64,000 nucleotides of DNA from positions 1 to 64,000 of the forward strand of contig JAUZSK010000078.1 of the NCBI GenBank assembly GCA_030949565.1, written 5' to 3'. Origin of the DNA: Enterobacterales bacterium (GTDB taxonomy: Bacteria > Pseudomonadota > Gammaproteobacteria > Enterobacterales > Kangiellaceae). Below, one piece after another: positions 39,167-48,649 of the stretch. The first letter of the stretch is position 1, and the number at the start of each line of letters is the position of its first letter. The position numbers were made by a program, and so were the translations under genes. The notes below the pieces were generated by a model. It did not search any database and was not told the DNA's origin. It was given only the letters and a program-made list of their open reading frames with translations.

Positions 39167-40708
39167 ATGAAAATTAGATCACAAATCGGCATGGTACTTA
39201 ACCTAGACAAATGTATCGGTTGCCACACTTGCTCAATTACTTGTAAAAATGTTTGGACTTCTCGTGAAGGGATGGAATACGCGTGGTTTAACAATGTAGA
39301 AAGTAAACCGGGCATTGGTTATCCCAAACAATGGGAAAACCAAGACAAATGGAAAGGCGGCTGGGAACGAAAAAGTAACGGAGAAATACAGCCTCGAATC
39401 GGTGGTAAATTTCGTATATTAGCCAATATATTTGCTAATCCTGATCTTCCTGAAATCGATGACTATTATGAACCTTTTGATTTTGATTATCAGCATTTGC
39501 ATACCGCGCCCGAAGTAAAACATCAGCCCACCGCTCGCCCTCGTTCAGTAATCACTGGCAAGCGAATGCAGAAAATAGAATGGGGACCAAATTGGGAAGA
39601 AATTCTTGGTAGCGAGTTTGAAAAACGCAGTAAGGACAAAAATTTCGACAATATGCAAAAGGAAATGTACGGCGAGTTTGAAAATACTTTTATGATGTAT
39701 CTGCCTCGCTTATGTGAACATTGCCTTAATCCTACCTGTGCTGCAGCTTGTCCTTCAGGGGCAATTTACAAACGTGAAGAAGATGGTATTGTGTTAATCG
39801 ACCAAGAAAAATGTCGCGGCTGGCGAATGTGTATCAGTGGCTGCCCCTATAAAAAAATTTACTATAACTGGAAGTCCGGAAAATCTGAAAAATGTATCTT
39901 CTGTTATCCACGAATAGAATCAGGTATGCCAACGGTTTGTGCCGAAACTTGTGTAGGACGCATTCGTTATCTTGGTGTGCTTCTTTATGATGCAGATAAA
40001 ATAAAAGAAGTCGCTTCTACGGAGTCTGATCAGGATCTTTATCAAAAGCAGTTAGAGATCTTTCTTGATCCAAATGATCCCGAAGTAATTAAACAAGCAC
40101 GCAAAGATGGTATTGCCGATTCAGTGATCTCTGCCGCTCAAAAATCACCAGTGTATAAAATGGCCGTTGATTGGAAATTGGCTTTACCACTTCACCCTGA
40201 GTATCGCACTTTGCCAATGGTTTGGTATGTACCCACATTAAGTCCCATTCAAAATGCAGTTGAATCCGGTAAATTAGGCATGGCTGGTGTTCTACCAGAC
40301 GTACGCTCTTTAAGAATACCCATGAAGTATTTAGCTAATCTGCTAACTGCTGGCGATGAAGAACCGGTGGTGCGAGCACTTGAAAGACTGCTAGCAATGC
40401 GTGCTTATAAGCGCGCTGAAAATGTCGAAGGTGTTGAAGATCTTGAAGTTCTTCGACAAGCAGGGCTTAATAAAAAGCAGGCCGATGAAATGTATCGTTA
40501 TTTAGCCATAGCCAATTATGAGGATCGCTATGTTATCCCTACCGGTCATCGTGAAATGAATGTACCAGAAGCCTATGCAGAAAAAAGTGGTTGTGGTTTT
40601 AGTTTTGGTAATGGTTGTTCAAGCGGAAATAATGGCGTCAATATGTTTGGTGCAAAAAAAGTGAATAGCCGTGACATTATTAAAACATTTAACGTGGGAG
40701 AGCAATAA
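39167..40708 (+). CDS. narH: respiratory nitrate reductase beta subunit
   Basis: Electron-transfer subunit carrying three [4Fe-4S] clusters and one [3Fe-4S] cluster between NarI and NarG. 513 residues, intact. All four cysteine groups are visible: CIGCHTCSITC, CEHCLNPTCAAACPSG, CRGWRMCISGCPYKK (Trp in place of one Cys gives the 3Fe cluster) and CIFCYPRIESGMPTVCAETC. The C-terminal CGFSFGNGCSSG-rich tail is slightly longer than in E. coli. Stop and the narJ start share a base. Confidence 0.97.
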   Translation: MKIRSQIGMVLNLDKCIGCHTCSITCKNVWTSREGMEYAWFNNVESKPGIGYPKQWENQDKWKGGWERKSNGEIQPRIGGKFRILANIFANPDLPEIDDYYEPFDFDYQHLHTAPEVKHQPTARPRSVITGKRMQKIEWGPNWEEILGSEFEKRSKDKNFDNMQKEMYGEFENTFMMYLPRLCEHCLNPTCAAACPSGAIYKREEDGIVLIDQEKCRGWRMCISGCPYKKIYYNWKSGKSEKCIFCYPRIESGMPTVCAETCVGRIRYLGVLLYDADKIKEVASTESDQDLYQKQLEIFLDPNDPEVIKQARKDGIADSVISAAQKSPVYKMAVDWKLALPLHPEYRTLPMVWYVPTLSPIQNAVESGKLGMAGVLPDVRSLRIPMKYLANLLTAGDEEPVVRALERLLAMRAYKRAENVEGVEDLEVLRQAGLNKKQADEMYRYLAIANYEDRYVIPTGHREMNVPEAYAEKSGCGFSFGNGCSSGNNGVNMFGAKKVNSRDIIKTFNVGEQ

Positions 40709-41468
40709 TGAGAATTCTAAAAGTTATTGCAAGGTTGCTAGATTATCCAAGTCCCGAACTTTTCAACGCGGCACCGGATTTAATCCAAGTGGTCAATGAA
40801 GATAGCTATATTACAATTGATACAAAAAATCGACTGGTTAACTTTATTAATCAACTCACCAGTCGAGATATCTTTGACGCTCAAGAAACCTACGACCTTT
40901 TGTTTGACCGCGGTCGTTCACTTTCATTACTTTTGTTTGAGCACGTTCATGGCGAGTCGAGAGATCGTGGCCAAGCAATGGTGAATTTACTCGATGTCTA
41001 TAGAGGTAAAGGTTTTGAAGTCGAATCCAGTCAACTACCCGATTATATACCGCTCTATTTAGAATTTTTAAGTGAACAAAAAAATGACTTTGCTCAACAA
41101 TGGTTAGGCGATATTTGCCATTTATTAGCCATGCTATCGGAGCGGCTTATTAAGCGAAAAAATGGTTATGCTATTTTGTTTAACAGCCTAGTCCAGAGTT
41201 GTCAGGATTATCCGTTGACCGGACTGAAATAGTCGCAGCGATTAAAAAAGAAAAACCAGATAATACGCCTGAAGCTATCGATAAAGAATGGGAAGATAAA
41301 GAGATCAAATTTGATGCCGCTAGTAACCAAGATTCTAGTTGTGGTACTTCCAGTCTCCACCCTTTTGCTGGAGCTTTGGATGCGAGTAATTCTTCGCCTG
41401 AAAAATCTACTGATCAGGTGCCTATTAGCTGGCATGAAAAAAATGCCAATCAAGTCGCCGGATTGTAA
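40708..41468 (+). CDS. narJ: nitrate reductase molybdenum cofactor assembly chaperone (one frameshift)
   Basis: TorD-family chaperone that binds apo-NarG during Moco insertion. ILKVIARLLDYPSPELFNAA at the start and ETYDLLFDRGRSLSLLLFEH then VHGESRDRGQAMVNLL are classic NarJ. The frame breaks at about 41191-41200; one additional base leads into LSGLSVDRTEIVAAIKKEKP and EAIDKEWEDKEIKFD, matching the NarJ C-terminus. Restored length about 253 residues. narI begins 10 bp after the stop. Confidence 0.92.
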
Positions 41469-41477
41469 GGAGAGAAA

Positions 41478-42155
41478 ATGAATAACTTAAACCATTTATT
41501 ATTTGGGGTCTATCCCTACATTGCCATCATGGTGCTTTTGGTGGCAAGTTGGATTCGTTTTGACCGAGAACCCTACACGTGGAAAGCAGATTCTAGTCAG
41601 CTACTTGATGGTAAAAATTTCCGTGTTGCCAGCAATCTATTTCATATTGGGGTTATTTTTGTCCTTATGGGACATTTTGTTGGATTACTAACACCCGAGT
41701 GGATATATCATCATGTTATTTCTAGCCCTAATAAACAATTACTCGCCATGGTAAGTGGCGGTTTTTTTGGCATTCTTTGCTTAATAGGCTTGCTTATGCT
41801 AATCAATCGGAGATTAACCAATCCTCGCGTTCGTGCCTCATCAAAGTTTTCAGATGTTTTTATTTTATTGCTACTTCTGGTTCAACTCCTACTAGGTTTA
41901 AGTACTATAGTTGCTTCACTCGATCATCTTGACGGATCTGTCATGATTGCACTGGCTGACTGGGCACAAAATATTGTCATCTTAAAACCGCAACTAGCCT
42001 CCGAGTCGATTGCTGGAGTTCCGTTAGTTTACAAACTACACGTATTTGTCGGCTTAAGTATGATTTTTGTATTTCCCTTTACTCGCCTCGTTCATATGAT
42101 CAGCGCACCAATTTGGTACTTAGGTCGTCGCTATCAGGTGGTAAGAGAGCGATAG
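41478..42155 (+). CDS. narI: respiratory nitrate reductase gamma subunit
   Basis: Diheme cytochrome b that oxidises quinol at the periplasmic side. 225 residues with five helices: NNLNHLLFGVYPYIAIMVLL, NLFHIGVIFVLMGHFVGLLT (heme ligand His), VLLLQLLL-type helix, and YKLHVFVGLSMIFVFPFTRL with the C-terminal heme histidines. LVHMISAPIWYLGRRYQVV is the conserved end. Intact. Confidence 0.96.
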   Translation: MNNLNHLLFGVYPYIAIMVLLVASWIRFDREPYTWKADSSQLLDGKNFRVASNLFHIGVIFVLMGHFVGLLTPEWIYHHVISSPNKQLLAMVSGGFFGILCLIGLLMLINRRLTNPRVRASSKFSDVFILLLLLVQLLLGLSTIVASLDHLDGSVMIALADWAQNIVILKPQLASESIAGVPLVYKLHVFVGLSMIFVFPFTRLVHMISAPIWYLGRRYQVVRER

Positions 42156-42166
42156 GCGCCAATAAA

Positions 42167-42193
42167 AAGTGTTATTCAATTTGAGTAACACTT
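42167..42193 (+). terminator. hairpin between narI and the parvulin gene
   Basis: AAGTGTTA and TAACACTT form a perfect 8-bp stem around TTCAATTTGAG, 12 bp after the narI stop. There is no good T tract, so an attenuator or processing site is more likely than a full terminator. Confidence 0.5.
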
Positions 42194-42232
42194 CTACTTA
42201 GTTTATTAATTCGGTTAGTGAGAGAATATCCC

Positions 42233-43063
42233 ATGAATTCAAATTGTAACGTAAAAACAGTTCAACCAAAGCATAAGGTTGATCTAAAAGACTTTAAATT
42301 GCCAGAAATATCAGTCAATGGATTAATCATTAGTGAAACTGAAATTGCCGAAGAACTGCAATATCATCAAGCAGACAAGTTGGAAATGGTGGTTCAGATG
42401 GCAGCCCAAGCTCTAGTCATTAAACGGCTTTTACTTGATGAAATTAAGGCTGATGCTAAAGTCCTTGAAACACAAAACGAAGAAAGCCTAATTCAAGAAT
42501 TGTTGGAGTCAAAACTGGAAACAACAATAATTGAAGCTGACACTTGTCTTAACTATTTTAAGCAAAATATGGATAAATTTAAAACTCTGCCGCTTTTGGA
42601 GGTAGACCATATCCTGCTACCGGCCGCTCCCGATGATATTGGAACCCGTGATAAAGCAAAAAGCTTGGCAGCTCAAATAATCGCTCAGCTCAAATCCAAT
42701 CACTCCCAATTCGCTCAATTGGCCAAAGAATATTCTGCTTGCCCTTCAAAAGCAATGGGTGGTAACTTAGGCCAAATTACTAAGGGGCAAACGGTAGCTG
42801 AATTTGAGAGTCAGATTGTACGCTTACCAATCGGCTTAGCTGAAAAACCCATCGAATCTCGTTACGGCTTTCATATCGTAAGGGTGTCTAATAAAATTGA
42901 AGGACGGCAATTAGAGTATCCGATGGTAGAATTAAAAATCAAGCAATATTTACAACATCGTCAAGACCGACTTGCGATTCAAGCCTACATTCAAAATTTA
43001 GCCGATAAGGCTGATATCAAAGGTTTTAAGCTGTCATTTGCAGAAGAAAATATACACATTTAG
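42233..43063 (+). CDS. PpiC/parvulin-type peptidyl-prolyl isomerase of the nar operon
   Basis: About 276 residues, no signal peptide, so probably cytoplasmic. The C-terminal half is a parvulin domain: LLEVDHILLPAAPDDIGTRD, FAQLAKEYSACPSKAMGGNL and LPIGLAEKPIESRYGFHIVR, flanked by a SurA-like helical region. A parvulin after narI is also found in Pseudomonas-type nar operons, where it is named nifM-like or ppiC. It likely assists NarG/H folding or cofactor loading (inference). ATG 42233 is preferred over a GTG 15 bp upstream because GAGAGAATATCCC places the ribosome site correctly. Confidence 0.88.
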   Translation: MNSNCNVKTVQPKHKVDLKDFKLPEISVNGLIISETEIAEELQYHQADKLEMVVQMAAQALVIKRLLLDEIKADAKVLETQNEESLIQELLESKLETTIIEADTCLNYFKQNMDKFKTLPLLEVDHILLPAAPDDIGTRDKAKSLAAQIIAQLKSNHSQFAQLAKEYSACPSKAMGGNLGQITKGQTVAEFESQIVRLPIGLAEKPIESRYGFHIVRVSNKIEGRQLEYPMVELKIKQYLQHRQDRLAIQAYIQNLADKADIKGFKLSFAEENIHI

Positions 43064-43099
43064 CTGTCTAACTAATTGCTTTAACCCGAACTACTCTCT

Positions 43100-43138
43100 A
43101 AAAATCCTTATTCCCTTAATCGGAATAGGGATTTTTTT
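43100..43138 (+). terminator. rho-independent terminator of the nar operon
   Basis: AAAATCCTTATTCC and CGGAATAGGGATTTT form a long stem with small mismatches around CTTAAT and end in a run of eight T. It lies about 40 bp after the parvulin stop, so narK1 through ppiC can be a single transcript. Confidence 0.85.
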
Positions 43139-43344
43139 ATTTGATTTTACTAGCTTAAGTATCTGTTTTTGATAGATATTCACCTCCTTTATCCCATTTA
43201 TTCAGCTTCACCCCTTTTAAATTCACTTTACTTTTAGTAAAAAAAATTGTAACTTTGTATGATTAATATAAGTCAATACTAATAAAGCACTGTCTAATTA
43301 AAGGGCAGATTATAAATTTATATAATTTTTAAGAGGTCGTATTT

Positions 43345-43915
43345 ATGCAAATTACTTGGAATTGGTTAAAAGGTGGGGCGATACTTGGTGGCGTGTTTTT
43401 ACTTGCCGTGATACTGGTTAAACCATTAGGAGTCTCTACTCAATTCGTCATCTTTGATGGAATCGTCGCAAACCTTGTCGATAACGATGTCGCGAAAAAA
43501 GATGATAGCGCAAAACATGGTTACACCAGTGACAATGCCTATTTGGCCAAAAGTGGTGGTAAATATGCTCATAGTATCGAAGAGCCTCTTAATTATGGAT
43601 TTATCCTTGTTTTTGCGATGTTTGCCGGTGGTTTTTTTATCCTCTTGGTTACAAAAAGAAAAACTCTCGAAGGAAGAAAGCGAAGCGCCTGCCGTTTTTA
43701 AGCAAACCGGTAAAAATAATCGATTTCTTTATACATTTATAGGTGGTTTTCTAACACTTTTTGGCGCTCGTTTGGCTGGCGGTTGTACTAGCGGTCACAT
43801 GATGAGCGGAATGATGCAAACCTCTATCAGCGGATATCTATTTGCATTTGGCGTATTCGCAGCGGCAATACCCGTTGCAATATTCTTTTATCGTTCTAAC
43901 AAAGGAGCAGCGTAA
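43345..43915 (+). CDS. YeeE/YedE (sulfur/thiosulfate transport) family protein, first half (one frameshift)
   Basis: Membrane protein with first helix AILGGVFLLAVILVKPLGVS and, after the break, FGARLAGGCTSGHMMSGMMQ, the conserved GGCTSGH motif of YeeE/YedE proteins such as the thiosulfate importer TsuA. The frame shifts at the five-A run 43653-43657; removing one A gives VTKEKLSKEESEAPAVFKQT. Restored length about 189 residues. Its stop overlaps the ATG of the second half-transporter, so together they make the two-gene form of the family. Sulfur uptake is a family inference. Confidence 0.82.
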
Positions 43916-44490
43916 TGAGTATTATTCTAGCAATTATTGTCGGTCTCGCATTTGGCTTTGTTCTGCATCGAGTCGGTGCTGGCAATCCGCAGTACATTAT
44001 TAATATGCTGAGGCTCCAAGATCTTCACTTGGCTAAAGTTATTTTGTTTGCCATTGGAACGAGTAGTTTATTATTATTTATTTTGTTAGCTACCGGCCTA
44101 ATTAATGAATCGCATATCAGCATAAAAGCCGCCTATACCGGCGTTATTGTTGGCGGTCTTATTTTCGGTATCGGTTTTGCGGTTGGTGGATACTGCCCAG
44201 GCACCTGTTTGGTTGGATTTGGTGGCGGACGCAAAGATGCACTTTATTTCATTCTAGGTGGACTTATTGGAGCTGGAGCATTTACTTTAATGTACGGTTG
44301 GTTATCGGATGTTTTCCCTTCACTTTTTGAAAAAATAGCTGGTGGCAAGACTACTCTCGCAGATACAGGTATAGAAAAATATCAAGGTTTAGTTGGTGGT
44401 GATGGAGTTCCGGCCTTTGTTATTGCTGGTATCATTGCTATCATTTTTATGATTGGCGCATGGAAATTACCAAAGAAATTTAACGTCTAA
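43915..44490 (+). CDS. YeeE/YedE family protein, second half
   Basis: 191 residues, five or six helices. The key motif AVGGYCPGTCLVGFGGGRKD contains the two cysteines near the sulfur path. It overlaps the preceding gene by one base (TAATG) and ends at a strong terminator at 44543. The pair may bring in thiosulfate or related sulfur species; with Moco genes nearby a supply of sulfur for Moco is conceivable, but nothing in the sequence proves it. Confidence 0.85.
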   Translation: MSIILAIIVGLAFGFVLHRVGAGNPQYIINMLRLQDLHLAKVILFAIGTSSLLLFILLATGLINESHISIKAAYTGVIVGGLIFGIGFAVGGYCPGTCLVGFGGGRKDALYFILGGLIGAGAFTLMYGWLSDVFPSLFEKIAGGKTTLADTGIEKYQGLVGGDGVPAFVIAGIIAIIFMIGAWKLPKKFNV

Positions 44491-44542
44491 ATTATAGTTC
44501 TGAAAGCTATTTTCTACAGCTTTCTTAATTTTTAAATTTTAA

Positions 44543-44574
44543 AAAGCCAGCGACTGAAAGTTGCTGGCTTTTTT
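44543..44574 (+). terminator. rho-independent terminator after the YeeE/YedE pair
   Basis: AAAAGCCAGCGAC/GTTGCTGGCTTTT, a 10-bp G/C-rich stem with a TGAAA loop and six T. It also serves as a terminator for the convergent porin gene (A tract on the other side). Confidence 0.93.
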
Positions 44575-44582
44575 GTACGATA

Positions 44583-45782
44583 CTAAAGCTTATAGGTAAA
44601 CATTATCCAAACCTTATCTCGTGATTTATAATTAACATTATCACTTGAAAAGTTAGCCATTTTTAACATACCCGTTAAATTGCTGGTTAACTTTTTGCTT
44701 AGTACAAAGTCAAGCTCGGTACCATAGTTAAGACTTAATTCATCACTCGAAAAATCATGATAAATCGCTTTAAGTTTATATCCATTAACCTTATAACTAA
44801 AATCTACAAAACTATCATTAATTCCAGTTACAGGAGTTGCCAAGAATACGTCAGCCCAACCTTGGAATCCATGCAGCGTGGCTAGTGATGTTGTAAAACC
44901 TTGACCACCCACTGAATCTCCACCTAGAAGCTCAATACCACCACCAAAAGTAAAGTCCTTCATATGATACTTTGTATCCACAAAATAATAGTTAGCTTGA
45001 TAACTGTTGGGATTATTAGTGGCTTCAGATTGAGACGCAAATTCCAAAATATAGTCTAATTGATCTATTTTACTTTCAAACCTAACACCGAGAGTATTAT
45101 TTGAAAAAGTGCCTAGCCTTTGGTTATCAATCGCAAAATAATAGGCCGACAATTTGGACTTGCCTATTTTATAATCCGCATTTAATAAATGAGTATTATG
45201 AGTGTGATCTCCTGCGGCAACGGTCTCGCCAAAAATACGATTCACATTGTAGACATAAGCGTAATTAAAGTTTAAGTTTTCGGTTAGCTTGCCCTTATAA
45301 GTTAAACCATCATAAGTTTGCTCATTTTGACGCCACCCTACCCCACCGACAAAACGTTGGTTACCAATAAGTATCCTTTGACGACCTATCGCGAGCCTGT
45401 TATCTTTATTACTATATTCAATATAGGCTTGGTTAACCTCGCTTCCTTGTGGATCGGCAATAACTGGAAACTGTGTACGATTTGGTGAGGTTCCTGCCCC
45501 AGAATTATAGTCATTCCAACCAATTTCAGACACGTCATCAAATTCTATAATGGTTTTAAATGAACTATTCCATTGGGTTTTAACGGTAGCTCGGGTGCGT
45601 AGAGTTGATGCTTTAGCATTATCAATAAAGCCTACTTGATCAACAGTTTCTATACGATACCGAAAACTTAGATCTACTTTAGTATCAGGCTTGTCTTGTA
45701 TTTGGTTATCCGCCACTGCTGCCATCGAAGTAAGTGCCGCAATGCTGGCCGCCAAAATATTTATTTTAAATTTTTGGTTCAT
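44583..45782 (-). CDS. alginate-export-type outer-membrane porin
   Basis: 399-residue beta-barrel with a signal peptide (MNQKFKINILAASIAALTSM then AAVADNQ). Alternating strands such as VDLSFRYRIETVDQ, LAIGRQRILIGNQRFVGGVG and VWIMFTYKL, with aromatic C-terminus, suit the alginate-export/AlgE-like porin family. Such porins occur beside nar genes and may admit nitrate; this is inference. It is transcribed divergently from moaA across a 0.5-kb region that has two FNR-like half-palindromes. Confidence 0.82.
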   Translation of the reverse strand: MNQKFKINILAASIAALTSMAAVADNQIQDKPDTKVDLSFRYRIETVDQVGFIDNAKASTLRTRATVKTQWNSSFKTIIEFDDVSEIGWNDYNSGAGTSPNRTQFPVIADPQGSEVNQAYIEYSNKDNRLAIGRQRILIGNQRFVGGVGWRQNEQTYDGLTYKGKLTENLNFNYAYVYNVNRIFGETVAAGDHTHNTHLLNADYKIGKSKLSAYYFAIDNQRLGTFSNNTLGVRFESKIDQLDYILEFASQSEATNNPNSYQANYYFVDTKYHMKDFTFGGGIELLGGDSVGGQGFTTSLATLHGFQGWADVFLATPVTGINDSFVDFSYKVNGYKLKAIYHDFSSDELSLNYGTELDFVLSKKLTSNLTGMLKMANFSSDNVNYKSRDKVWIMFTYKL

Positions 45783-45902
45783 TTCGTATCCCCTTTAATA
45801 GGATCGTTTTAGGTCAAAAGTCACAGTTAAAACCGCATCAGCTCTAGCTGTATTTGCACTTCTTTGTGCATTTATAATTTACACTTTCTGGCTCTTTTAT
45901 TA

Positions 45903-46036
45903 TTGATCCAAGTCACTTTAACCTAGCATTTTAGTAAGGTTTAAACGCTTTTTTTTAGCGCTAATTATTAATTAAAAACAACAAAATAATTGCAAAATAC
46001 TACACCAAAAACCTCTAATAAAATGACCCAGATCAG
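45903..46036. promoter_or_regulatory. FNR-like sites between the porin gene and moaA
   Basis: TTGATCCAAGTCAC at 45903-45916 has one good half site. ATGACCCAGATCAG at 46023-46036 has the same TGACCCAGATCA core as the narK1 box. Both are imperfect, so anaerobic control of the porin and moaA is plausible but not established. The rest of 45783-46190 shows no other clear element. Confidence 0.4.
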
Positions 46037-46219
46037 CCTTTATAACCTTTTGTAAATTGAGTAAGTCGAATAAATAGCGTAGAATACAGACTTTATGAAT
46101 GGCTTTGCTTTATTTTGACTATAATTAGAGTCATTCGCTACTCCGAGCTATATTGTGCTAAGTTTTTATGTTCTCTTCCCTAATATGATTTATAGACAGG
46201 AATTTACTAAAAAATAAGC

Positions 46220-46313
46220 CTCTATAGCCGTAATACCTTATAGCAATTGCTTGGTATTGCCAGGGTTAACTGAGAAATGAGTTAGCCTCCCGTATTTGGA
46301 AAGGAGCTTAATC
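46220..46313 (+). ncRNA. structured moaA leader resembling the Moco RNA motif
   Basis: AATACC/GGTATT (46231-46236, 46252-46257) encloses the palindrome AGCAATTGCT. Then GGTTAACT-GAGAAATG-AGTTAGCC forms a hairpin at 46264-46287. The next stretch, CCTCCCGTATTTGGAAAGGAG, lets CTCC pair with the ribosome site GGAG, so the site can be hidden. The CCTCCCG...GGAAAGGAG ending is, from memory, a feature of the Moco RNA motif upstream of moaA in gammaproteobacteria. A covariance-model search would decide it. Confidence 0.55.
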
Positions 46314-47306
46314 TTGAAGCAGCACGATCCACAATTAGTTGATCCGCATGGTCGACGGTTTCCCTATTTGAGACTGTCCTTGACTGACGTTTGTAATTTC
46401 TCTTGTGATTATTGTCTACCTGACGGCTACCAATGCAGTGAGAAAAAGCAATTTTTAACCCTCAATGAAATTACTAACGCTGTTGCGGCTTTTGCCGACC
46501 TGGGTACCTATAAAATCCGCTTAACTGGTGGAGAGCCGACCCTACGCAAAGATTTTGTTGAAATCATCTCGATGATTAAAAGTACACCGGGAATCGAGCA
46601 AATTGCAGTAACGACAAATGGTTATCGATTAGAGGAAAACATTGAGAGCTGGGTAGAAGCAGGTTTAACCCACCTAAATGTCAGTGTGGACACATTAGAC
46701 GCGAAGCTATTTAATAGTTTAACTGGGCATAACCGACTAAAGAAAATACTTGCCGGAATCGACAAAGCACTTAAACTCCCATTAGCCAAGGTAAAACTCA
46801 ATGCGGTACTATTAAAGGGTATTAATAGTCACCAAATACTTGAATATACCGGCCTAATACGAAATAAAGCACTCAGTGTTCGTTTTATAGAACTGATGCA
46901 AACCGGCGATAACCTTGAATACTTTAAGCGCTATCACGTCAGTTCTCAAGCCTTAAAAAATGAACTTTTTTCTAACGGCTGGACTGAGAAATTAAAAGAT
47001 ATTGCCAGTGGCCCCGCTCAAGAATATGTCCATCCAGACTACAAAGGAAGCTTTGGTATTATCGCGCCCTACTCCAAAAGCTTTTGTGATTCTTGCAATC
47101 GATTACGCTTGTCCTCTGTGGGTAGTTTCCACCTTTGTCTATTTGGTGAAAAAGGCTACTCGGTGCGTCACCTTCTCCAATCAGCGTCTCAACTTGATAT
47201 CCTGAAAGAACAACTGATAGTTGCTCTGGCAGACAAGCCAAAAGCGCATTTTTTGCACCAGCAAAATACCGGTATGACACCCAACTTGTCCACCATTGGC
47301 GGTTAA
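46314..47306 (+). CDS. moaA: GTP 3',8-cyclase (Moco biosynthesis)
   Basis: Radical-SAM enzyme of the first Moco step. The N-terminal cluster is CNFSCDYC (CxxxCxxC); the C-terminal cluster is CDSCNRLRL plus the C in FHLCLF. TGGEPTLRKD and the terminal Gly-Gly are present. The TTG at 46314 is preferred: AGGAG at 46302-46306 lies 7 bp upstream, while the longer start at 46296 would put that site inside the gene. About 330 residues. moaB, moaC, moaD and moaE are not in the window. Confidence 0.95.
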   Translation: MKQHDPQLVDPHGRRFPYLRLSLTDVCNFSCDYCLPDGYQCSEKKQFLTLNEITNAVAAFADLGTYKIRLTGGEPTLRKDFVEIISMIKSTPGIEQIAVTTNGYRLEENIESWVEAGLTHLNVSVDTLDAKLFNSLTGHNRLKKILAGIDKALKLPLAKVKLNAVLLKGINSHQILEYTGLIRNKALSVRFIELMQTGDNLEYFKRYHVSSQALKNELFSNGWTEKLKDIASGPAQEYVHPDYKGSFGIIAPYSKSFCDSCNRLRLSSVGSFHLCLFGEKGYSVRHLLQSASQLDILKEQLIVALADKPKAHFLHQQNTGMTPNLSTIGG

Positions 47307-47338
47307 TGAAGCAACCATAAATCAACAAGGAACATTGT

Positions 47339-48622
47339 TTGATGAATGATAATCGAGATTCCTACACCCAGCATTATATGATAGATTTCGAGCAGGCTTT
47401 TGAAATCATCAGTAATCATAGTCAAGAAGCCGAATCAGAAAATTGTCAATTAGCCAAGGCTTCTGGTCGGATCCTTGCCGCGCCAATTACGTCACCAATG
47501 AATATTCCAAGCTTTGATAATTCAGCCATGGATGGCTATGCAGTCAATGCGGATGACCTCAATCAAGCCAGCCTAGACACACCCGTCAATTTAAACATTG
47601 TTGGGCTTACTGCCGCTGGCGATGATATTAGCCAAAATCAGCTCAGCCAAAAGACGGCATGGAAAATTATGACCGGCGCCCCTATTCCGCAAGGTTACGA
47701 TAGCGTTATTCCAGTCGAAAAAACCAAGCAAGATGATCAAGATAAAACAAAATTGTTGTGTTTTGCTAAAGTCATAAAAGGCGCCCATTGTAGAACCCAA
47801 GGAGAAGACTTTGTAAAAGACCAGCTGGTTTTAGAAGATAAACAGCTTATTAATTCCAACCGTATCATGGCCTTAGCATCTCTCGGCATTGCACAAGTTC
47901 CCGTAAAACGGAAAATAAAAATTGCCGTATTTTCAACCGGCAAAGAACTCATAGATGACCCTAATCAGCCTCTAAAACCCGGACAAATTAGAAATTCAAA
48001 TATGCCTTATATACTCGATTATTTAAGCCACTTTCCAGTAAAGTCTATCAATGCGGGCACCAATTATGATGATGTTGATGCTTTTAAAAAAGCTCTACAA
48101 CAACAGCTCGACGATAGACAAGATATTATAATAAGCACTGGCGCCGTCTCTATGGGAGACTTCGACTTTATCCCTAAATGCATACTGGCACTTGGAGGTG
48201 AAATACTCTTTCATAAGATTAAAATTCGTCCTGGCAAACCTATTTTATTTGCCAAGTTTCCAAATGGTAGTTATTATTTTGGCTTGCCAGGTAATCCTAT
48301 TTCCGCAACATTAGGGCTTCGCTTTTTTGTTAGCCATCTATTGCTTCGTTTGTGGGGACTGCCAAACGAAAAACCTTTGAAAACACAATTAGAATCCGCA
48401 TACATTAAGAAAAAAGGCTTCACTCTTTTATTAAAATCTAATCTACAAGTTACTCCTGAGGCGACATTAAAAGCTAGCATCTTAGACGGCCAGGAGTCAT
48501 TTAAAATTCACCCAATGCTAGATGCCAATGGATGGCTAAAACTGACTCAAGATACTGAGCAATTAGCCGCTGCAACTATTTTAGATTTCTACCCGTCAAT
48601 CATGGACCTAAACCAATTCTAG
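47339..48622 (+). CDS. moeA: molybdopterin molybdenumtransferase
   Basis: Inserts molybdate into adenylated molybdopterin. 427 residues with PSFDNSAMDGYAVNADD, TGAPIPQGYDSVIPVE, the TGKELIDDPNQPLKPGQIRN domain-III start, STGAVSMGDFDFIP and FGLPGNPISATLGLRFF. 33 bp after moaA on the same strand, so co-transcribed. Two ATGs overlap at the start (MMND); either is possible. Confidence 0.96.
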   Translation: MMNDNRDSYTQHYMIDFEQAFEIISNHSQEAESENCQLAKASGRILAAPITSPMNIPSFDNSAMDGYAVNADDLNQASLDTPVNLNIVGLTAAGDDISQNQLSQKTAWKIMTGAPIPQGYDSVIPVEKTKQDDQDKTKLLCFAKVIKGAHCRTQGEDFVKDQLVLEDKQLINSNRIMALASLGIAQVPVKRKIKIAVFSTGKELIDDPNQPLKPGQIRNSNMPYILDYLSHFPVKSINAGTNYDDVDAFKKALQQQLDDRQDIIISTGAVSMGDFDFIPKCILALGGEILFHKIKIRPGKPILFAKFPNGSYYFGLPGNPISATLGLRFFVSHLLLRLWGLPNEKPLKTQLESAYIKKKGFTLLLKSNLQVTPEATLKASILDGQESFKIHPMLDANGWLKLTQDTEQLAAATILDFYPSIMDLNQF

Positions 48623-48649
48623 ATTGCATATATCGACTAGAATACAATT

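Noticed and set aside
42218-42232. GTG start 15 bp upstream of the parvulin gene
   Set aside because: It would place the GAGAGA ribosome site inside the coding region; ATG at 42233 has proper spacing.
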